Of a stretch of DNA of 64,000 bases, positions 39,301 through 45,647 are shown in pieces. Each line of letters begins with the position of its first letter. Position 1 is the stretch's first letter. A program made the position numbers and the translations under genes. Source of the DNA: Rhinopomastus cyanomelas (Eukaryota; Chordata; Aves; Bucerotiformes; Rhinopomastidae); assembly GCA_013400115.1 (NCBI GenBank), contig VXBP01008589.1:288617-352616 (forward strand). Direction: 5' to 3'. The notes beneath the pieces are model-generated. The model saw only the letters and a list, made by a program, of their open reading frames with translations, was not told where the DNA came from and made no database searches.

Positions 39301-42300
39301 AGCACTAATACGAACTAACTTTCCTTTTAAGGCAACTTTACTATCCACACAGTACTAGAAAGTTACATAGCAAAAAAACCTAAATCTATTCAGTTCAAAA
39401 TTTCTGACCTATTTTAAAATCATGTTACCCAGTAAGACATGCCATATTGGCATCATCTAGTAATGCATACTGGCCACTTATAAGACAAGAAATAGAACAT
39501 ACACCAAGTATATCTCCAGGAAATACCATATAGCTTCGATCACGCCAAGAAATTAAAAACTTTGAGAGCCTAAGACTGATCTCCATCACACGTTTAGCAC
39601 AAGACATCTTTCGCCACTTTCTGTACCTGTTTCCTAGTAGGCCTTATTGAGTCAAGTAAATTCTAACCTCACACTTTCTCTAGTTACCAACTGCAGTCCC
39701 AAATGACTCCCTGCATTTAATCTAACTAATTCATGAAGACTGCAAAATTAAATGAGGTTCAGGGTCAGATCAGATCAACCATTTCCAGGAATATATGTAT
39801 TTATATTGCACTACAGACTTACAAACATGAAGACAAATGTAGGAACAAGGTTCCCTAAACACAGGCCCAGTGTGGACCTGAAGCTGTGCTTTCACAGAGA
39901 GATGAAACACTGCAAAAGCTGGCCTCTTCCATGCCAAGACTGATAATGTAATTCTCTTCTCAGTTGTTCAAACGCAGTAGAAATGGCACCAACCTACTTG
40001 GTTGTTTATTGGCATAATTTTATCTATTCTCTAAGCTGAATTCAGAGGGGACTGAAAAACAAGAGGGCAGAGTAGGCAAGACAAAGCCATGGCGAAAAGT
40101 GGAGAGCATCTTCCTGGCTTCATACATCTTACTAGCTGCCTTGACTATACCTTAACTATGTGCCTGGTTTCTGCTACATCATCGCTGCAATCTTTTAGCT
40201 CACCTCACTCAGAGGTACATGCAGCATAACTTTCAGAAGCAAACATCTACTATTTACCCTACGTATATATTTACAAACCTGATAAATAATTTTAAATGAG
40301 ACCACAAAAATCAGCAAAAACAAGTAAACAGAACTTTCTGGATCAAAAGATAGACACAATGAGAAAGGCAAGATTTTACAGTCAACAACATTCCAGTCAA
40401 TTTTAATGAGAGATAAAATGAACCAAGTTTCAGCAAACTGGTCAGAATAAGCTCAATGTGCTAGAAGATACACAGATCCATATACATACTTACATAAAAA
40501 CAGGTTTTATAAGCTTCCCTTCCATTTTTTATAACTTCCACTGAACTCCTGCTCAAATTATGTACTTGCTCTACATCTCCACCATGGATATCTACTATAC
40601 TACGCAATTCTTTTATCCAAATAAATACTACTTCAACAACTAACAAATAAAAAGTCATTCTAGCTACACTGTAAGGAAACAGATATGTGTTTCTAGGTAC
40701 AGGTTCATTAAACACCTCAAAGAAGACTGAGTTGGGGGTTCTTCCAAGCCATGCATGGTGGAAGAATGAGACACAACTAGCATAAAGTTAAAAAACGAGG
40801 TTCACACTAGACAGAGCTTTGGACCTCTTTGCTCTAACAAGGACACTTGAGTAGGTTGCTCAAAGAGTTTATGCAGACTTCACTCTAAGGTTTTCAAGAT
40901 TTAAAAGATTCAATGGGAAAAAGCACCGAGTAACCTTGTCTGACTTGAAAGCTAACAACGCTTTATGCAGAATGCCCTACAGACCCCCTGAGAACCCTGA
41001 ATCATCCATAAGCATGCACCTTGGAAATATGCTGAAACCAATGACAGATTCTGTGCAGTTAACTTATATTATTTGTATTTGTACACAGAATTCATCAGTT
41101 TGAAAATCTTGGTAATCTGTCATGACACTGGGCTGCTTATCCCGATTGACCACAGTGTATAACTACCCATGAAGATTAAAAAAGCAATACTCCTATCCAG
41201 TTCCAAGCAAGTCTCCCAACAGAACACACCAGTTCTAAGACTTTAAGATTAGGACTTCCTCCTCAAGAACACTTTATAGCGCATACATTACGACACAGCT
41301 GTCCAATAAATAAGTCTTGATGCAATTTTAATAAAAGGCTAAGAAGTAGTAAGAAATGTTTTTGTTGTATGCAGACAGCTGAAAAGGAATTCAGCTCCTA
41401 ATGGGCAGTCTTCATTCCACTTCTATATTCAGAAAAGTAATAATTCTTGTTACAACTCAAAAAAGTGTGTTAATCAATATTGAACTTTGCTTGCTTTCTA
41501 AAAACGCATTTTATAGAAATGAGTCTCCTCTCTTTCTCATTCCCAAACTACATTTCAGGAATTTTCACTGCAGCATCAGGAACTGGTACTTTTTATTCTT
41601 CACCAAACAATGTGCTGAACTTCACTGACTGCTGAAGTGATGAGAGTGATAAATACCCAACGCAGCCATGCAGTGGGAATTCATGCTAAACCTAGACACA
41701 AATATTTAATTCAGTGGGAGAGATTCCCCACTAGGCTTGACAATGGGTCTTAAGCATAACAGAGAGAAAGAATTAACATGGCTTAGCCACCACAAAGAAT
41801 TCTAGCTGAAATCACATCTCTGAAAAGTTTTTGCTGATAGCAGAGAAACTCTGCAATATTGAAAACTCTTCTTTTAGTGGAATATTTCTTAGGTGACGAA
41901 ACGCTTGAACACATGGTCCGTGCCAAAGTTAAAAACCAAACTACTGCGTGACCACAGAAGAGACCTCGGGAGTCCTGCTCCTGCCCCCGCACAGTCGACA
42001 CCGCCCAGGGAGAGCTCCGATCCCCCTCTGCCACTTTGGGCGTGCGGAAATAGCGATAGGACGAGGGGACGAGGATAGATTCAGATTATATATTAGGAAT
42101 AAATTCCTTTCTGTGTGGGTGGTGAAACAATGGAACAGGTTGTCCAGAGAGGCTGTGGATGCCCCCTCCCTGGAAGCGCTTAAGGCCAGGCTGGATGGGG
42201 CTCTGGCCAAGTTGGTGTCCCTGCCTAGAGCAGGGGGGTTGGAATTGATAACCCTTCCAAACCAAACAGTTCTATTAAATCTATTAAATGTTGGCGACTA

Positions 42301-42912
42301 CCGGAGTAGCCACCGCCCCCCGGGGCCCGGCTGCCACCTCTGCACCGAGGGCAGACATCCCTCCCCATTGCCGCTCTCGAGCCACGGGGCGCCGGCCACA
42401 TCGCCCGCTGCCGGCTCGGCTTCCCCTCCCCGGTGGAGCCCGGGCGGAACCACCCCAGTCACCGTCTCGCCAGGGGCGAGGAGTACAAAATGCCCCGGGA
42501 GGCTTCACACGGGAGGCGGCCGCGGGCATGAGAGCAGGGGGGAGGGGGAGCAGCGAGATCCCTCATGGCGCGAGCGGTTCGAGCCACCTCCAACGGCCCA
42601 AACAGCTCCCGCGCCCCGCCGGGGAGAACCGCCGCAACAGCCCGGCTCCAACGAGGAGCTGTGGGGAGGCCCGGGCCGTGCCGGCAGCAGCTGGTGCCGC
42701 TGCTCACACGTGGGACTCGCCACCTCCTTGCACCCCCCCTCCCCTTCCTCCTCTCCTCCCTCCGGCAAGGTCTGGGAGGTCTGACAGGCCAGCCCGGCGC
42801 CGCGGCTCATCAGAGCCGTTACCTCGGCCTGCCGGCGGACTGCATTGTCTGGGCTGAGTAGGTTGCCGAGGAGAAGGTAAAATTGTTGCTGGTCCTGCTC
42901 CGCCGCCGCCAT
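6254..42912 (-). CDS. IPO5: Importin-5 (karyopherin beta-3 / RanBP5), 26 coding exons, complete
   Basis: Nuclear import receptor of the karyopherin-beta family. It binds cargo such as ribosomal proteins and histones in the cytosol, crosses the nuclear pore and releases cargo on RanGTP binding (family knowledge). The joined exons give 1097 residues, the length I recall for human importin-5, starting MAAAEQDQQQFYLLLGNLL and ending AAIQELLTSA. The fold is HEAT repeats throughout. Recognisable landmarks are an N-terminal Ran-binding HEAT region (about 1-130), an acidic loop rich in D/E (about 312-333, LEEDEDW), a long conserved middle (about 370-720) and a C-terminal region containing CPHRPWPDRQWGLCIFDD (873 onward). 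The start has a good Kozak context (G at -3, G at +4). All exon phases match. RANBP6, the close paralog, is typically a single-exon gene, so the many introns argue for IPO5. Introns 12 (GC-AG) and 18 (AT-AC) are unusual. It is probably driven by the CpG-island promoter just upstream. Confidence 0.97.
6433..6660 (-). mobile_element. Two adjoining CR1 3' fragments in intron 25
   Basis: 6433-6517 matches the common CR1 end (AATCATCAGGGATTGGCAGG). 6518-6660 starts a second CR1 3' end of a different subfamily (GGAATCAGAATCACTCAGGG). The first is about 85 bp long. It is probably one short insertion into or next to the other. Confidence 0.85.
8242..8325. repeat. 40-bp direct duplication around an undetermined base
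   Basis: AAGTATTCCTAAAAGTCTTG and the next 20 bases occur at 8242-8281 and again at 8286-8325. The only N of the window (8282) lies between them. It may be an assembly join artefact rather than biology. Confidence 0.9.
8977..9118 (-). CDS. IPO5: IPO5 coding exon 25 (residues 1022-1069)
   Basis: Encodes SNNPVVLGPNNSNLPRIFGI through RLANVVRQVQ. Acceptor GTAACAG|CAACAA, donor CCAG|GTAAAT, ending in phase 0. Confidence 0.96.
10260..10488 (-). CDS. IPO5: IPO5 coding exon 24 (residues 946-1021)
   Basis: Encodes EALPLLVGVIQSPDAKTKEN through FNYLCDLIE plus two bases. Acceptor CATTTAG|AGGCGC, donor GAGAG|GTAAAG. Confidence 0.97.
10710..11018 (-). mobile_element. Diverged CR1 fragment in intron 23
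   Basis: Begins AATCATACAGATTTGAAAAG and carries the typical GTCCAACCA, ACTTTTAAACATGTTCAGGG and TGTCCTATCACTTGTTAC segments. An older subfamily than most copies here. Confidence 0.85.
11552..11710 (-). mobile_element. Short CR1 fragment in intron 23
   Basis: CATAGAATCATAATCACAGA tail, GGAGTTGGAAGGGATGT, then the CTCTGCACTGGACTCTATCC coding segment. An internal part is deleted between the tail and the coding part. Confidence 0.75.
11864..12083 (-). CDS. IPO5: IPO5 coding exon 23 (residues 873-945)
   Basis: Encodes CPHRPWPDRQWGLCIFDDIV through GGDNYRPFCT plus one base. Acceptor GATGCAG|TGCCCA, donor ACAG|GTGGGT. Confidence 0.97.
12602..12724 (-). CDS. IPO5: IPO5 coding exon 22 (residues 832-872)
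   Basis: Encodes DDSDVYILTKVSDILHSIFS through LLPLIVNLI, 41 codons. Acceptor CTACCAG|GATGAC, donor AATT|GTAAGT. Confidence 0.96.
12882..14060 (-). mobile_element. Old, long CR1 copy in intron 21
   Basis: Runs from the 3' tail (AATCACAGAATGACAGAACC) into the reverse-transcriptase region, with recognisable segments such as the reverse complement of TGGACACAAG/GGGACCCCAGAA and of the GATCCCAGTACAGACCCCTG region. Many substitutions make it one of the oldest copies. A 16-bp duplication (TGTCCTCACAGAAGAG) sits at 13253-13287. Confidence 0.75.
14645..14735. repeat. Possible ancient interspersed repeat remnant
   Basis: AAGGTCCATCTAGCCTGGTA followed by TGCCTGTTTTTCAGTAGCTAAC and ACAGATGCT resembles an old amniote repeat (CR1/L3-like) common in reptile DNA. 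This is recalled, not computed. Confidence 0.35.
16056..16111 (-). CDS. IPO5: IPO5 coding exon 21, short (residues 813-831)
   Basis: A 56-nt exon encoding VKRQDEDYDEQVEESLQDE, a charged, probably flexible linker. Acceptor ATTTAG|TGAAAA, donor GATGAA|GTAAGT, ending in phase 0. Confidence 0.95.
16664..16775 (-). CDS. IPO5: IPO5 coding exon 20 (residues 776-812)
   Basis: Encodes CIEVMGDECFNKEHLEELGG through FKNQEVRQ plus one base. Acceptor CACTAG|TGCATT, donor CAGG|GTAAGT. Confidence 0.96.
17179..17351 (-). CDS. IPO5: IPO5 coding exon 19 (residues 718-775)
   Basis: Encodes (G)VRVAAAESMPLLLECARV through SEIMHSFAK. It is entered through an AC acceptor (TGAAAC|GTGTTC) with no AG nearby. Donor AAAG|GTAACT, ending in phase 0. 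Confidence 0.95.
17352..17857 (-). other. IPO5: IPO5 intron 18: U12-type AT-AC intron (506 bp)
   Basis: Read on the minus strand, the intron begins ATATCCTGTC (U12 5' consensus ATATCCTTT) and ends TGAAAC. A branch-site match TTTCCTTAAT lies at 17369-17360, placing the branch A about 10 nt before the exon. No GT-AG pair in the region restores the conserved protein. It is removed by the minor spliceosome by family rules. Confidence 0.92.
17858..17954 (-). CDS. IPO5: IPO5 coding exon 18 (residues 686-717), followed by an AT-AC donor
   Basis: Encodes [20 protein letters not shown] through LLKFYFHD plus one base. Acceptor TTTCAG|GTTTGC. The 3' boundary is CATGATG|ATATCC, a U12-type 5' splice site. 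The G joins GT of exon 19 to give the conserved [10 protein letters not shown]. Confidence 0.95.
18404..18525 (-). CDS. IPO5: IPO5 coding exon 17 (residues 645-685)
   Basis: Encodes [20 protein letters not shown] through KATACQML. Acceptor ACAACAG|CACAAG, donor ATGCTG|GTGAGG, ending in phase 0. Read-through past the donor leaves the family sequence at once, which supports the junction. Confidence 0.96.
18620..18752 (-). CDS. IPO5: IPO5 coding exon 16 (residues 601-644)
   Basis: Encodes [20 protein letters not shown] through IKPEVALLD plus one base. Acceptor TTTTTAG|ATTTCT, donor GACA|GTAGGT. Confidence 0.96.
19552..19635 (-). CDS. IPO5: IPO5 coding exon 15 (residues 573-600)
   Basis: Encodes FMQDASDVMQLLLKTQTDFS and DLEDDDPQ, 28 codons, with a second short acidic stretch. 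Acceptor CTCTAG|TTTATG, donor CACAG|GTATGT. Confidence 0.96.
20831..21049 (-). CDS. IPO5: IPO5 coding exon 14 (residues 500-572)
   Basis: Encodes [20 protein letters not shown] through IGLAVGKEK, 73 codons. Acceptor TCCAAG|CTGATA, donor AAAAG|GTAAGC. Confidence 0.97.
21276..21449 (-). CDS. IPO5: IPO5 coding exon 13 (residues 442-499)
   Basis: Encodes [20 protein letters not shown] through STMVIKLQE, 58 codons. Acceptor TTTTTCAG|GTGATA, donor GGAG|GTACAA. Confidence 0.97.
21450..21532 (-). other. IPO5: IPO5 intron 12: GC-AG intron (83 bp)
   Basis: Begins AAG|GCAAGT and ends TTTTTCAG. The exon side and the rest of the donor fit the strong consensus typical of GC introns. It sits next to intron 11 (21623-21711, 89 bp), so exons 11-13 lie in a compact block. 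Confidence 0.92.
21533..21622 (-). CDS. IPO5: IPO5 coding exon 12 (residues 412-441), followed by a GC donor
   Basis: Encodes HPRVRYAACNAIGQMATDFA and PGFQKKFHEK, 30 codons. Acceptor TTTTCAG|CATCCA. The donor is AAG|GCAAGT, a GC 5' splice site, and no GT alternative would preserve the conserved FHEK-VIAALL junction. Confidence 0.95.
21712..21836 (-). CDS. IPO5: IPO5 coding exon 11 (residues 370-411)
   Basis: Encodes PDWKYRHAGLMALSVIGEGC through NFVLLFLQDP. Acceptor CTGTAG|CTGACT, donor CCT|GTGAGT, ending in phase 0. Confidence 0.96.
21837..23018 (-). other. IPO5: IPO5 intron 10
   Basis: 1182 bp, GT-AG, unique AT-rich sequence with nothing recognised. Confidence 0.9.
23019..23125 (-). CDS. 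IPO5: IPO5 coding exon 10 (residues 334-369)
   Basis: Completes the S codon (AG|C) and encodes [20 protein letters not shown] through HIMQMLQN plus one base. Acceptor TTTAG|CAATGC, donor AATC|GTAAGT. Confidence 0.96.
23740..25420 (+). mobile_element. CR1 LINE with broken reverse transcriptase, antisense in IPO5 intron 9
   Basis: About 1.7 kb, 5'-truncated, opposite to the gene. An open stretch at 23912-24427 covers the first part of the reverse transcriptase (fingers and palm, VYLDFRKTFD). A second at 24452-24691 has SSGVPQGSVLGPVLFNLFIN and the catalytic FADD motif (in CR1 style). Stops separate them at 24425 and beyond. The C-terminal part follows in other frames and the copy ends with TGTTCTGTGATTCTGTG near 25420. 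Inactive. Confidence 0.93.
25796..25880 (-). mobile_element. CR1 3' fragment in intron 9
   Basis: AGAATCACAGATGGAACAGG, GACCTCTGAGGATCATCTAG and the GGATCACCTAGA segment of the CR1 end. It lies about 100 bp downstream (gene sense) of the candidate cassette exon. Confidence 0.8.
25985..26080 (-). other. Candidate alternative cassette exon of IPO5 (32 codons)
   Basis: An open 96-nt block in intron 9 with acceptor TTTCCAG|GTTTTC and donor GAGAG|GTATGT. Its phases (2 in, 2 out) match the flanking exons, so inclusion keeps the frame. It would add FSIALISQSTEILKEENVNP and SSLLGKSVAE-type sequence directly after the acidic loop. A second in-frame acceptor 9 nt upstream (ACTTCAG|TGTTTC, exon start 26089) is also possible. 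The pyrimidine tract is only moderate. The canonical 1097-residue product omits it. No homolog is recognised, so chance is possible. Confidence 0.35.
27936..28023 (-). CDS. IPO5: IPO5 coding exon 9, acidic loop (residues 305-333)
   Basis: Encodes IPQMLAMMVDLEEDEDWSNA and DEIEYNDLD, the acidic loop of the receptor. Acceptor TTTTTTCAG|TTCCTC, donor GACAG|GTAAAA (phase 2). Compared with the human loop as I recall it (ADELEDDDFDS), this one reads ADEIEYNDLDS and is slightly less acidic. Confidence 0.95.
28024..31222 (-). other. IPO5: IPO5 intron 8
   Basis: 3199 bp with no repeat recognised. Several antisense open frames (28507-28992, 29061-29351, 30439-30768) have no family resemblance and are probably chance. 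Confidence 0.85.
31223..31343 (-). CDS. IPO5: IPO5 coding exon 8 (residues 265-304)
   Basis: Encodes LCADASLSNMQRQLALEVIV through RRHTSIIAQA plus one base. Acceptor TTGTAG|TTGTGC, donor GCCA|GTAAGT. Confidence 0.96.
31374..31470 (-). mobile_element. CR1 3' fragment filling intron 7
   Basis: AGAATCACAGAGGCATCATG, GGAAAGGACCTCCAGGGTCA, GAGTCCAGCC. About 97 of the 166 bp of this intron are CR1, leaving about 31 bp on the acceptor side and about 40 bp on the donor side. Confidence 0.85.
31510..31632 (-). CDS. IPO5: IPO5 coding exon 7 (residues 224-264)
   Basis: Encodes VVNESCYQNDDSVLKSLVEI through EPTLQLSLK, 41 codons. Acceptor TGTATAG|GTTGTA, donor GAAG|GTAAAG. The following intron is only 166 bp and over half of it is a CR1 fragment. 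Confidence 0.96.
31633..35212 (-). other. IPO5: IPO5 introns 6 and 5 (around exon 6)
   Basis: Introns 31633-34028 and 34134-35212, GT-AG, unique AT-rich sequence, no repeat recognised. Confidence 0.85.
34029..34133 (-). CDS. IPO5: IPO5 coding exon 6 (residues 189-223)
   Basis: Encodes IKTLSARAAAAFVLANEHNL through SDLLPGILQ, 35 codons, phase 0 at both ends. Acceptor TTCTAG|ATCAAG, donor ACAG|GTAAGA. Confidence 0.96.
35213..35309 (-). CDS. IPO5: IPO5 coding exon 5 (residues 156-188)
   Basis: Encodes (W)NFPGIFGNQQQHYLEVIK through QDQEHPS. Acceptor CCCTTAG|GAATTT, donor CATCA|GTAAGA, ending in phase 0. Confidence 0.96.
35548..35650 (-). CDS. IPO5: IPO5 coding exon 4 (residues 122-155)
   Basis: Encodes DEDGNNQWPEVLKFLFDSVS through EAALHIF. 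The W codon is split TG|G. Acceptor AATCTAG, donor TTTTG|GTAAGT. Confidence 0.96.
36145..36337 (-). CDS. IPO5: IPO5 coding exon 3 (residues 58-121)
   Basis: Begins ARQMAAVLLRRLLSSAFEEV and ends AELARNLI plus one base. Acceptor CCCTAG|GCTAGA, donor ATAG|GTACTT (phase 1). It is part of the N-terminal Ran-binding HEAT region by family analogy. Confidence 0.96.
39166..39246 (-). CDS. IPO5: IPO5 coding exon 2 (residues 31-57)
   Basis: Encodes ETYENIPGQSKITFLLQAIR and NTAAAEE, the second helix pair of the first HEAT repeat. Acceptor TGCAG|GAGACA, donor GAG|GTATGT, phase 0 at both ends. Confidence 0.96.
42050..42290 (+). mobile_element. CR1 3' end at the edge of the CpG island (intron 1)
   Basis: GGAAATAGCGATAGGACGAG to GGAACAGGTTGTCCAGAGAG, TGGATGGGGCTCTGGCCAAG and GGGGGGTTGGAATTGATAAC. 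Antisense to IPO5. The GC-rich island begins immediately after it. Confidence 0.85.
42823..42912 (-). CDS. IPO5: IPO5 coding exon 1 (residues 1-30)
   Basis: Starts at the ATG in GCAGCAATGG and encodes MAAAEQDQQQFYLLLGNLLS and ten more residues to RRQAE. It ends in phase 0 at GAG|GTAACG. The frame stays open upstream for 561 nt, so there is no in-frame stop to prove the start. The choice rests on family N-termini and Kozak context. Confidence 0.95.
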
Positions 42913-43027
42913 TGCTGCGATAGGAAAAGAGAGCGAAACCGGGCAAGCAGGCGGGCGGGGACAAGGAGGCGGGCGGGGGCAACGCCGGCCTCGCCGCCAG
43001 CGTAGGGACAAGGAGGTGGAGCCCAAG

Positions 43028-43069
43028 CTGATGCTGCTGATGCTCCTGCTGCTGCTGCCGCCGCCGCGC
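43028..43069. repeat. CTG/CCG triplet-rich tract in the presumed 5' UTR
   Basis: An imperfect run of GCTGAT/GCTGCT/GCCGCC units about 120-160 bp upstream of the ATG. If transcribed, IPO5 mRNA would carry CGG and CAG triplets in its leader. It is short and interrupted. Confidence 0.6.
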
Positions 43070-43126
43070 GCTCCTCCCGCCTCCCCACTGGGGCCGAACG
43101 CGCCAGCCGCGCTCCCGAACGCTCTG

Positions 43127-43325
43127 ATTGGCCAGTCTTCCCTCTGACGTCCTGGAGACTCGAGCTGGCGGTAGGGAGGAGGAGAGGCGAGCGACGGAAC
43201 AACAGTCCCTGAACAACCGTTTGCCTCCTCTTCCCTCATTGGGCCGGAGGCGGGAGGCAGAGCCGGGCCAGCTGCGCGGAGGGCGATCTCATTGGTGAGC
43301 TGCCCGGCAATCTCGGCGGGATTGG
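43127..43325 (-). promoter_or_regulatory. Four CCAAT boxes in gene sense (NF-Y-type)
   Basis: ATTGG on the plus strand, i.e. CCAAT in the direction of IPO5, occurs at 43127-43131, 43238-43242, 43291-43295 and 43321-43325. These are 215-413 bp upstream of the ATG. Same-orientation clusters of CCAAT boxes in CpG islands are typical NF-Y targets (known). Binding here is inferred. Confidence 0.6.
43145..43151. promoter_or_regulatory. CRE/ATF-like motif TGACGTC
   Basis: TGACGTCC, one base from the full CRE TGACGTCA, placed 14 bp from the nearest CCAAT box. A second CRE-like site (TAACGTCA) lies at 43551-43558 and a half-site (GCGTCACC) near 43531. Confidence 0.5.
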
Positions 43326-43664
43326 TGGGAGGTGCGGTCGGGCGGTGCAACTCGGGAGGAGCCGCCTGGGACGCCGGCCTGGGAGCTGAGGGGTGGGGAT
43401 GGGTGGCGGTGGGGAGGGGAGGGAAAGCGCGGGAGCTCGTCAGGCGTGTCCTCGCACCGGGCCACCGCCCCATCCCGTGCTCGGTGATGCCACCCCGCCC
43501 CTCTCCGCCGAGGGCAACCCCTGAGCCGCTGCGTCACCGCTCTGGGCGGGTAACGTCACCAGTGACTGGGGCTGCTGGGTGTGCAGGGTTAGACGGGCCC
43601 TTGAGAGTCCCGGGGCCCTTCTGAGTCCCGGGGCCCTCGTGGACGCTTACACCTACTTGTGTTT

Positions 43665-44175
43665 TTATGTTCAAGACTGTGTCCATTTGTGAGACCACAG
43701 CTATAGTAGTGTGTTCAGGTTTGGGCACCCCGACACAAGGAGCAGGTCCAGTACCGGTGATGGGTTTGGAGTACAAGCCTTATGACGAGCAGCTGAGGGA
43801 GCTGGGGCCGTTTACTCTGAAGAAAGAGGAGGCTTAAAGACCTTATTGCTGTCTACAACTACCTGAAAGGAGGTTGTAGCAAGGTGCAGGGGTTTTCTCT
43901 TCTAACAAGTGATAGGACAAGAGAAAATGGCCTCATGTTGGTCTGAGGGATATTAGGATATTATTAAAAACTGCAAGGATCACAGGGCACTGGAACAGGC
44001 TGCTGAGGGGTGGTGGTTGAATCACTGTCCCTGACCTGTTTAAAAGTTGTGTAGAGTTTGTGCTTAGGGACATAGTTTAGCGTTGGGCTTGCAGAGTTTG
44101 ATTACTGGTTGAACTTGATATTGAGGGGCTTTTTCACCCTGTGGAATCACCATTCAGTGATTCCGTGATTCCCAA
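43665..44175 (+). mobile_element. CR1 fragment directly upstream of the promoter
   Basis: Diverged copy with the CR1 ORF2 C-terminal region (TACAAGCCTTATGACGAGCA, GAGGCTTAAAGACCTTATTG) and a degenerate 3' tail near CAGTGATTCCGTGATTCCC. It lies only about 45-340 bp beyond the last CRE/CCAAT motifs. Confidence 0.85.
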
Positions 44176-44777
44176 ACAACAGTACTATACTACGTTGACA
44201 AATCCCAACTCTGTGATTGAATAGAAGCCGATTAGTATCCCTACATGGAGTGTGAGGTTCATGATGTGTGTGGCGAGAAGTGCTGAACATTGCCCTGATC
44301 ACTCATGGAGTAATTGCTGCCTTGGGGTGCAACTGAGTTGTTTGGGGTTCAGCCATAAGACAGTGTCTGGCCAAATCTGTTACAGTGTGGGTAGGCATAG
44401 CAATTGGCTGTGCCCGGGGCATGTGGGCACCTTAAAAGCAGGAGGAAGCAGCTGTCGAAAAATAAGCAGCTTCTTGACTAAATTAAGAAAGAACTCCAGG
44501 CAGAGCTGAAGAATGATTTAAAGCTGTCTAAAAGCTTTGAAGGACCCAAGCGAAGATTAATTACGAAAGCAAGCATGCTTTCAAATGTGAAGTGCTATTC
44601 TGTAAGTCTCCTCATATCCCAGCTATGTGGATTTGGCGTTTACAGCTTGTCACAAGTTCTGGAGAACCTTTTGGCTGTGATCTTGAAATAAACATGATTT
44701 TCCTGCCTTTCTATCACTTGTGGTTTGAATGAACTTTAGTAATATTGCTGTCTGCTTTCTATGTGTAAACTAATAAA

Positions 44778-45322
44778 TGCAGTACTCTGCACTGGTTAGG
44801 CCGCACCTTGAGTACTGTGTCCAGTTCTGGGCCCCTCAATTTAGGAAGGACATTGAGGTGCTTGAGCGTGTCCAGAGAAGGGCAACGAGGCTGGTGAGAG
44901 GCCTGGAGCACAAGCCCTATGAGGAGAGGCTGAGGGAGCTGGGATTGTTTAGCCTTGAGAAGAGGAGGCTCAGGGGAGACCTTATTGCTGTCTACAACTA
45001 CCTGAGGGGTGGTTGTGGCCAGGAGGAGGTTGCTCTCTTCTCTCAGGCAGCCAGCACCAGAACAAGAGGACACAGCCTCAAGCTGCACCAGGGGAAATTT
45101 AGGCTTGAGGTGAGGAGAAAGTTCTTCACTGAGGGAGTCATTGGCCACTGGAATGGCCTGCCCAGGGAGGTGGTGGAGTCGCCAACTCTGGAGCTGTTCA
45201 AGGCAGGATTGGACGTGGCACTTGGTGCCATGGTCTAGCCTTGAGCTCTGTGGTAACAGGTTGGACTTGATGATCTATGAGGTCTCTTCCGACCTTGGTA
45301 ATACTGTGATACCGTGATAATT
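44778..45322 (+). mobile_element. CR1 3' copy with an uninterrupted ORF2 C-terminus
   Basis: Reads without a stop for 153 codons (44777-45238), from YSALVRPHLEYCVQFWAPQF to LDVALGAMV, then the short 3' UTR and tail ending GTAATACTGTGATACCGTGA. One of the best-preserved copies here, but it lacks the endonuclease and the catalytic part of the reverse transcriptase. Confidence 0.92.
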
Positions 45323-45647
45323 TGGCTTAATGGTGATTTCATCATAAATTTGTAGTAGGATTGTTAGCTGAGAAGTGCAATATCTGATAGGGGTTGGGGG
45401 AGAGGAGGTGAACTGCAGGTAGGAAAGATTGTTTTCTTGTCCATGCTGTTTGTTTCCAGCTGTAAATGAGGGGGTGAGATGGTTTAAAAGTGGTCAGTTA
45501 GAGGTCTCTTGGAAGGAGAAAGCTGGAACAATACAATACAATTCGTTAGAACAAGCCTAGTCTCTACATGTGTGTATTTCTGTTCCTGTATGTATAACTA
45601 TTATTAAACTTGGGTAGTGTAATGCTCTAAGAATGTATTTCAGTACA

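Larger units (their letters stand above)
36338..42822 (-). other. IPO5: IPO5 introns 2 and 1 (around exon 2)
   Basis: Intron 2 is 36338-39165 and intron 1 is 39247-42822. Mostly unique AT-rich DNA. The first 500 bp of intron 1 (gene sense) belong to the CpG island, followed by the CR1 end at 42050-42290. Intron 3 (35651-36144) holds nothing recognisable. Confidence 0.85.
42300..43620. promoter_or_regulatory. CpG-island promoter of IPO5
   Basis: Very GC-rich, CpG-dense stretch spanning coding exon 1, the start of intron 1 and about 700 bp upstream, in contrast with AT-rich DNA on both sides. It contains GC boxes (GGGCGG/CCGCCC, for example around 42951-42980 and 43466-43499). No TATA box is evident, so a dispersed start site is likely. 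The exact transcription start cannot be read from the sequence. Divergent transcription is possible. Confidence 0.85.

Noticed and set aside
41948..42784. 278-codon open frame on the plus strand
   Set aside because: It combines a CR1 3' end with CpG-island sequence. Composition is biased and no domain is present.
6254..42912. Identification as RANBP6
   Set aside because: RANBP6 is an essentially single-exon paralog. This gene has 25 introns and its exon sequences ([30 protein letters not shown]) follow IPO5.
42505..43473. 322-codon open frame on the minus strand across the CpG island
   Set aside because: It contains IPO5 exon 1 but continues past the clear donor at 42822, and it is rich in P/R/A/S as expected for GC-rich non-coding DNA.
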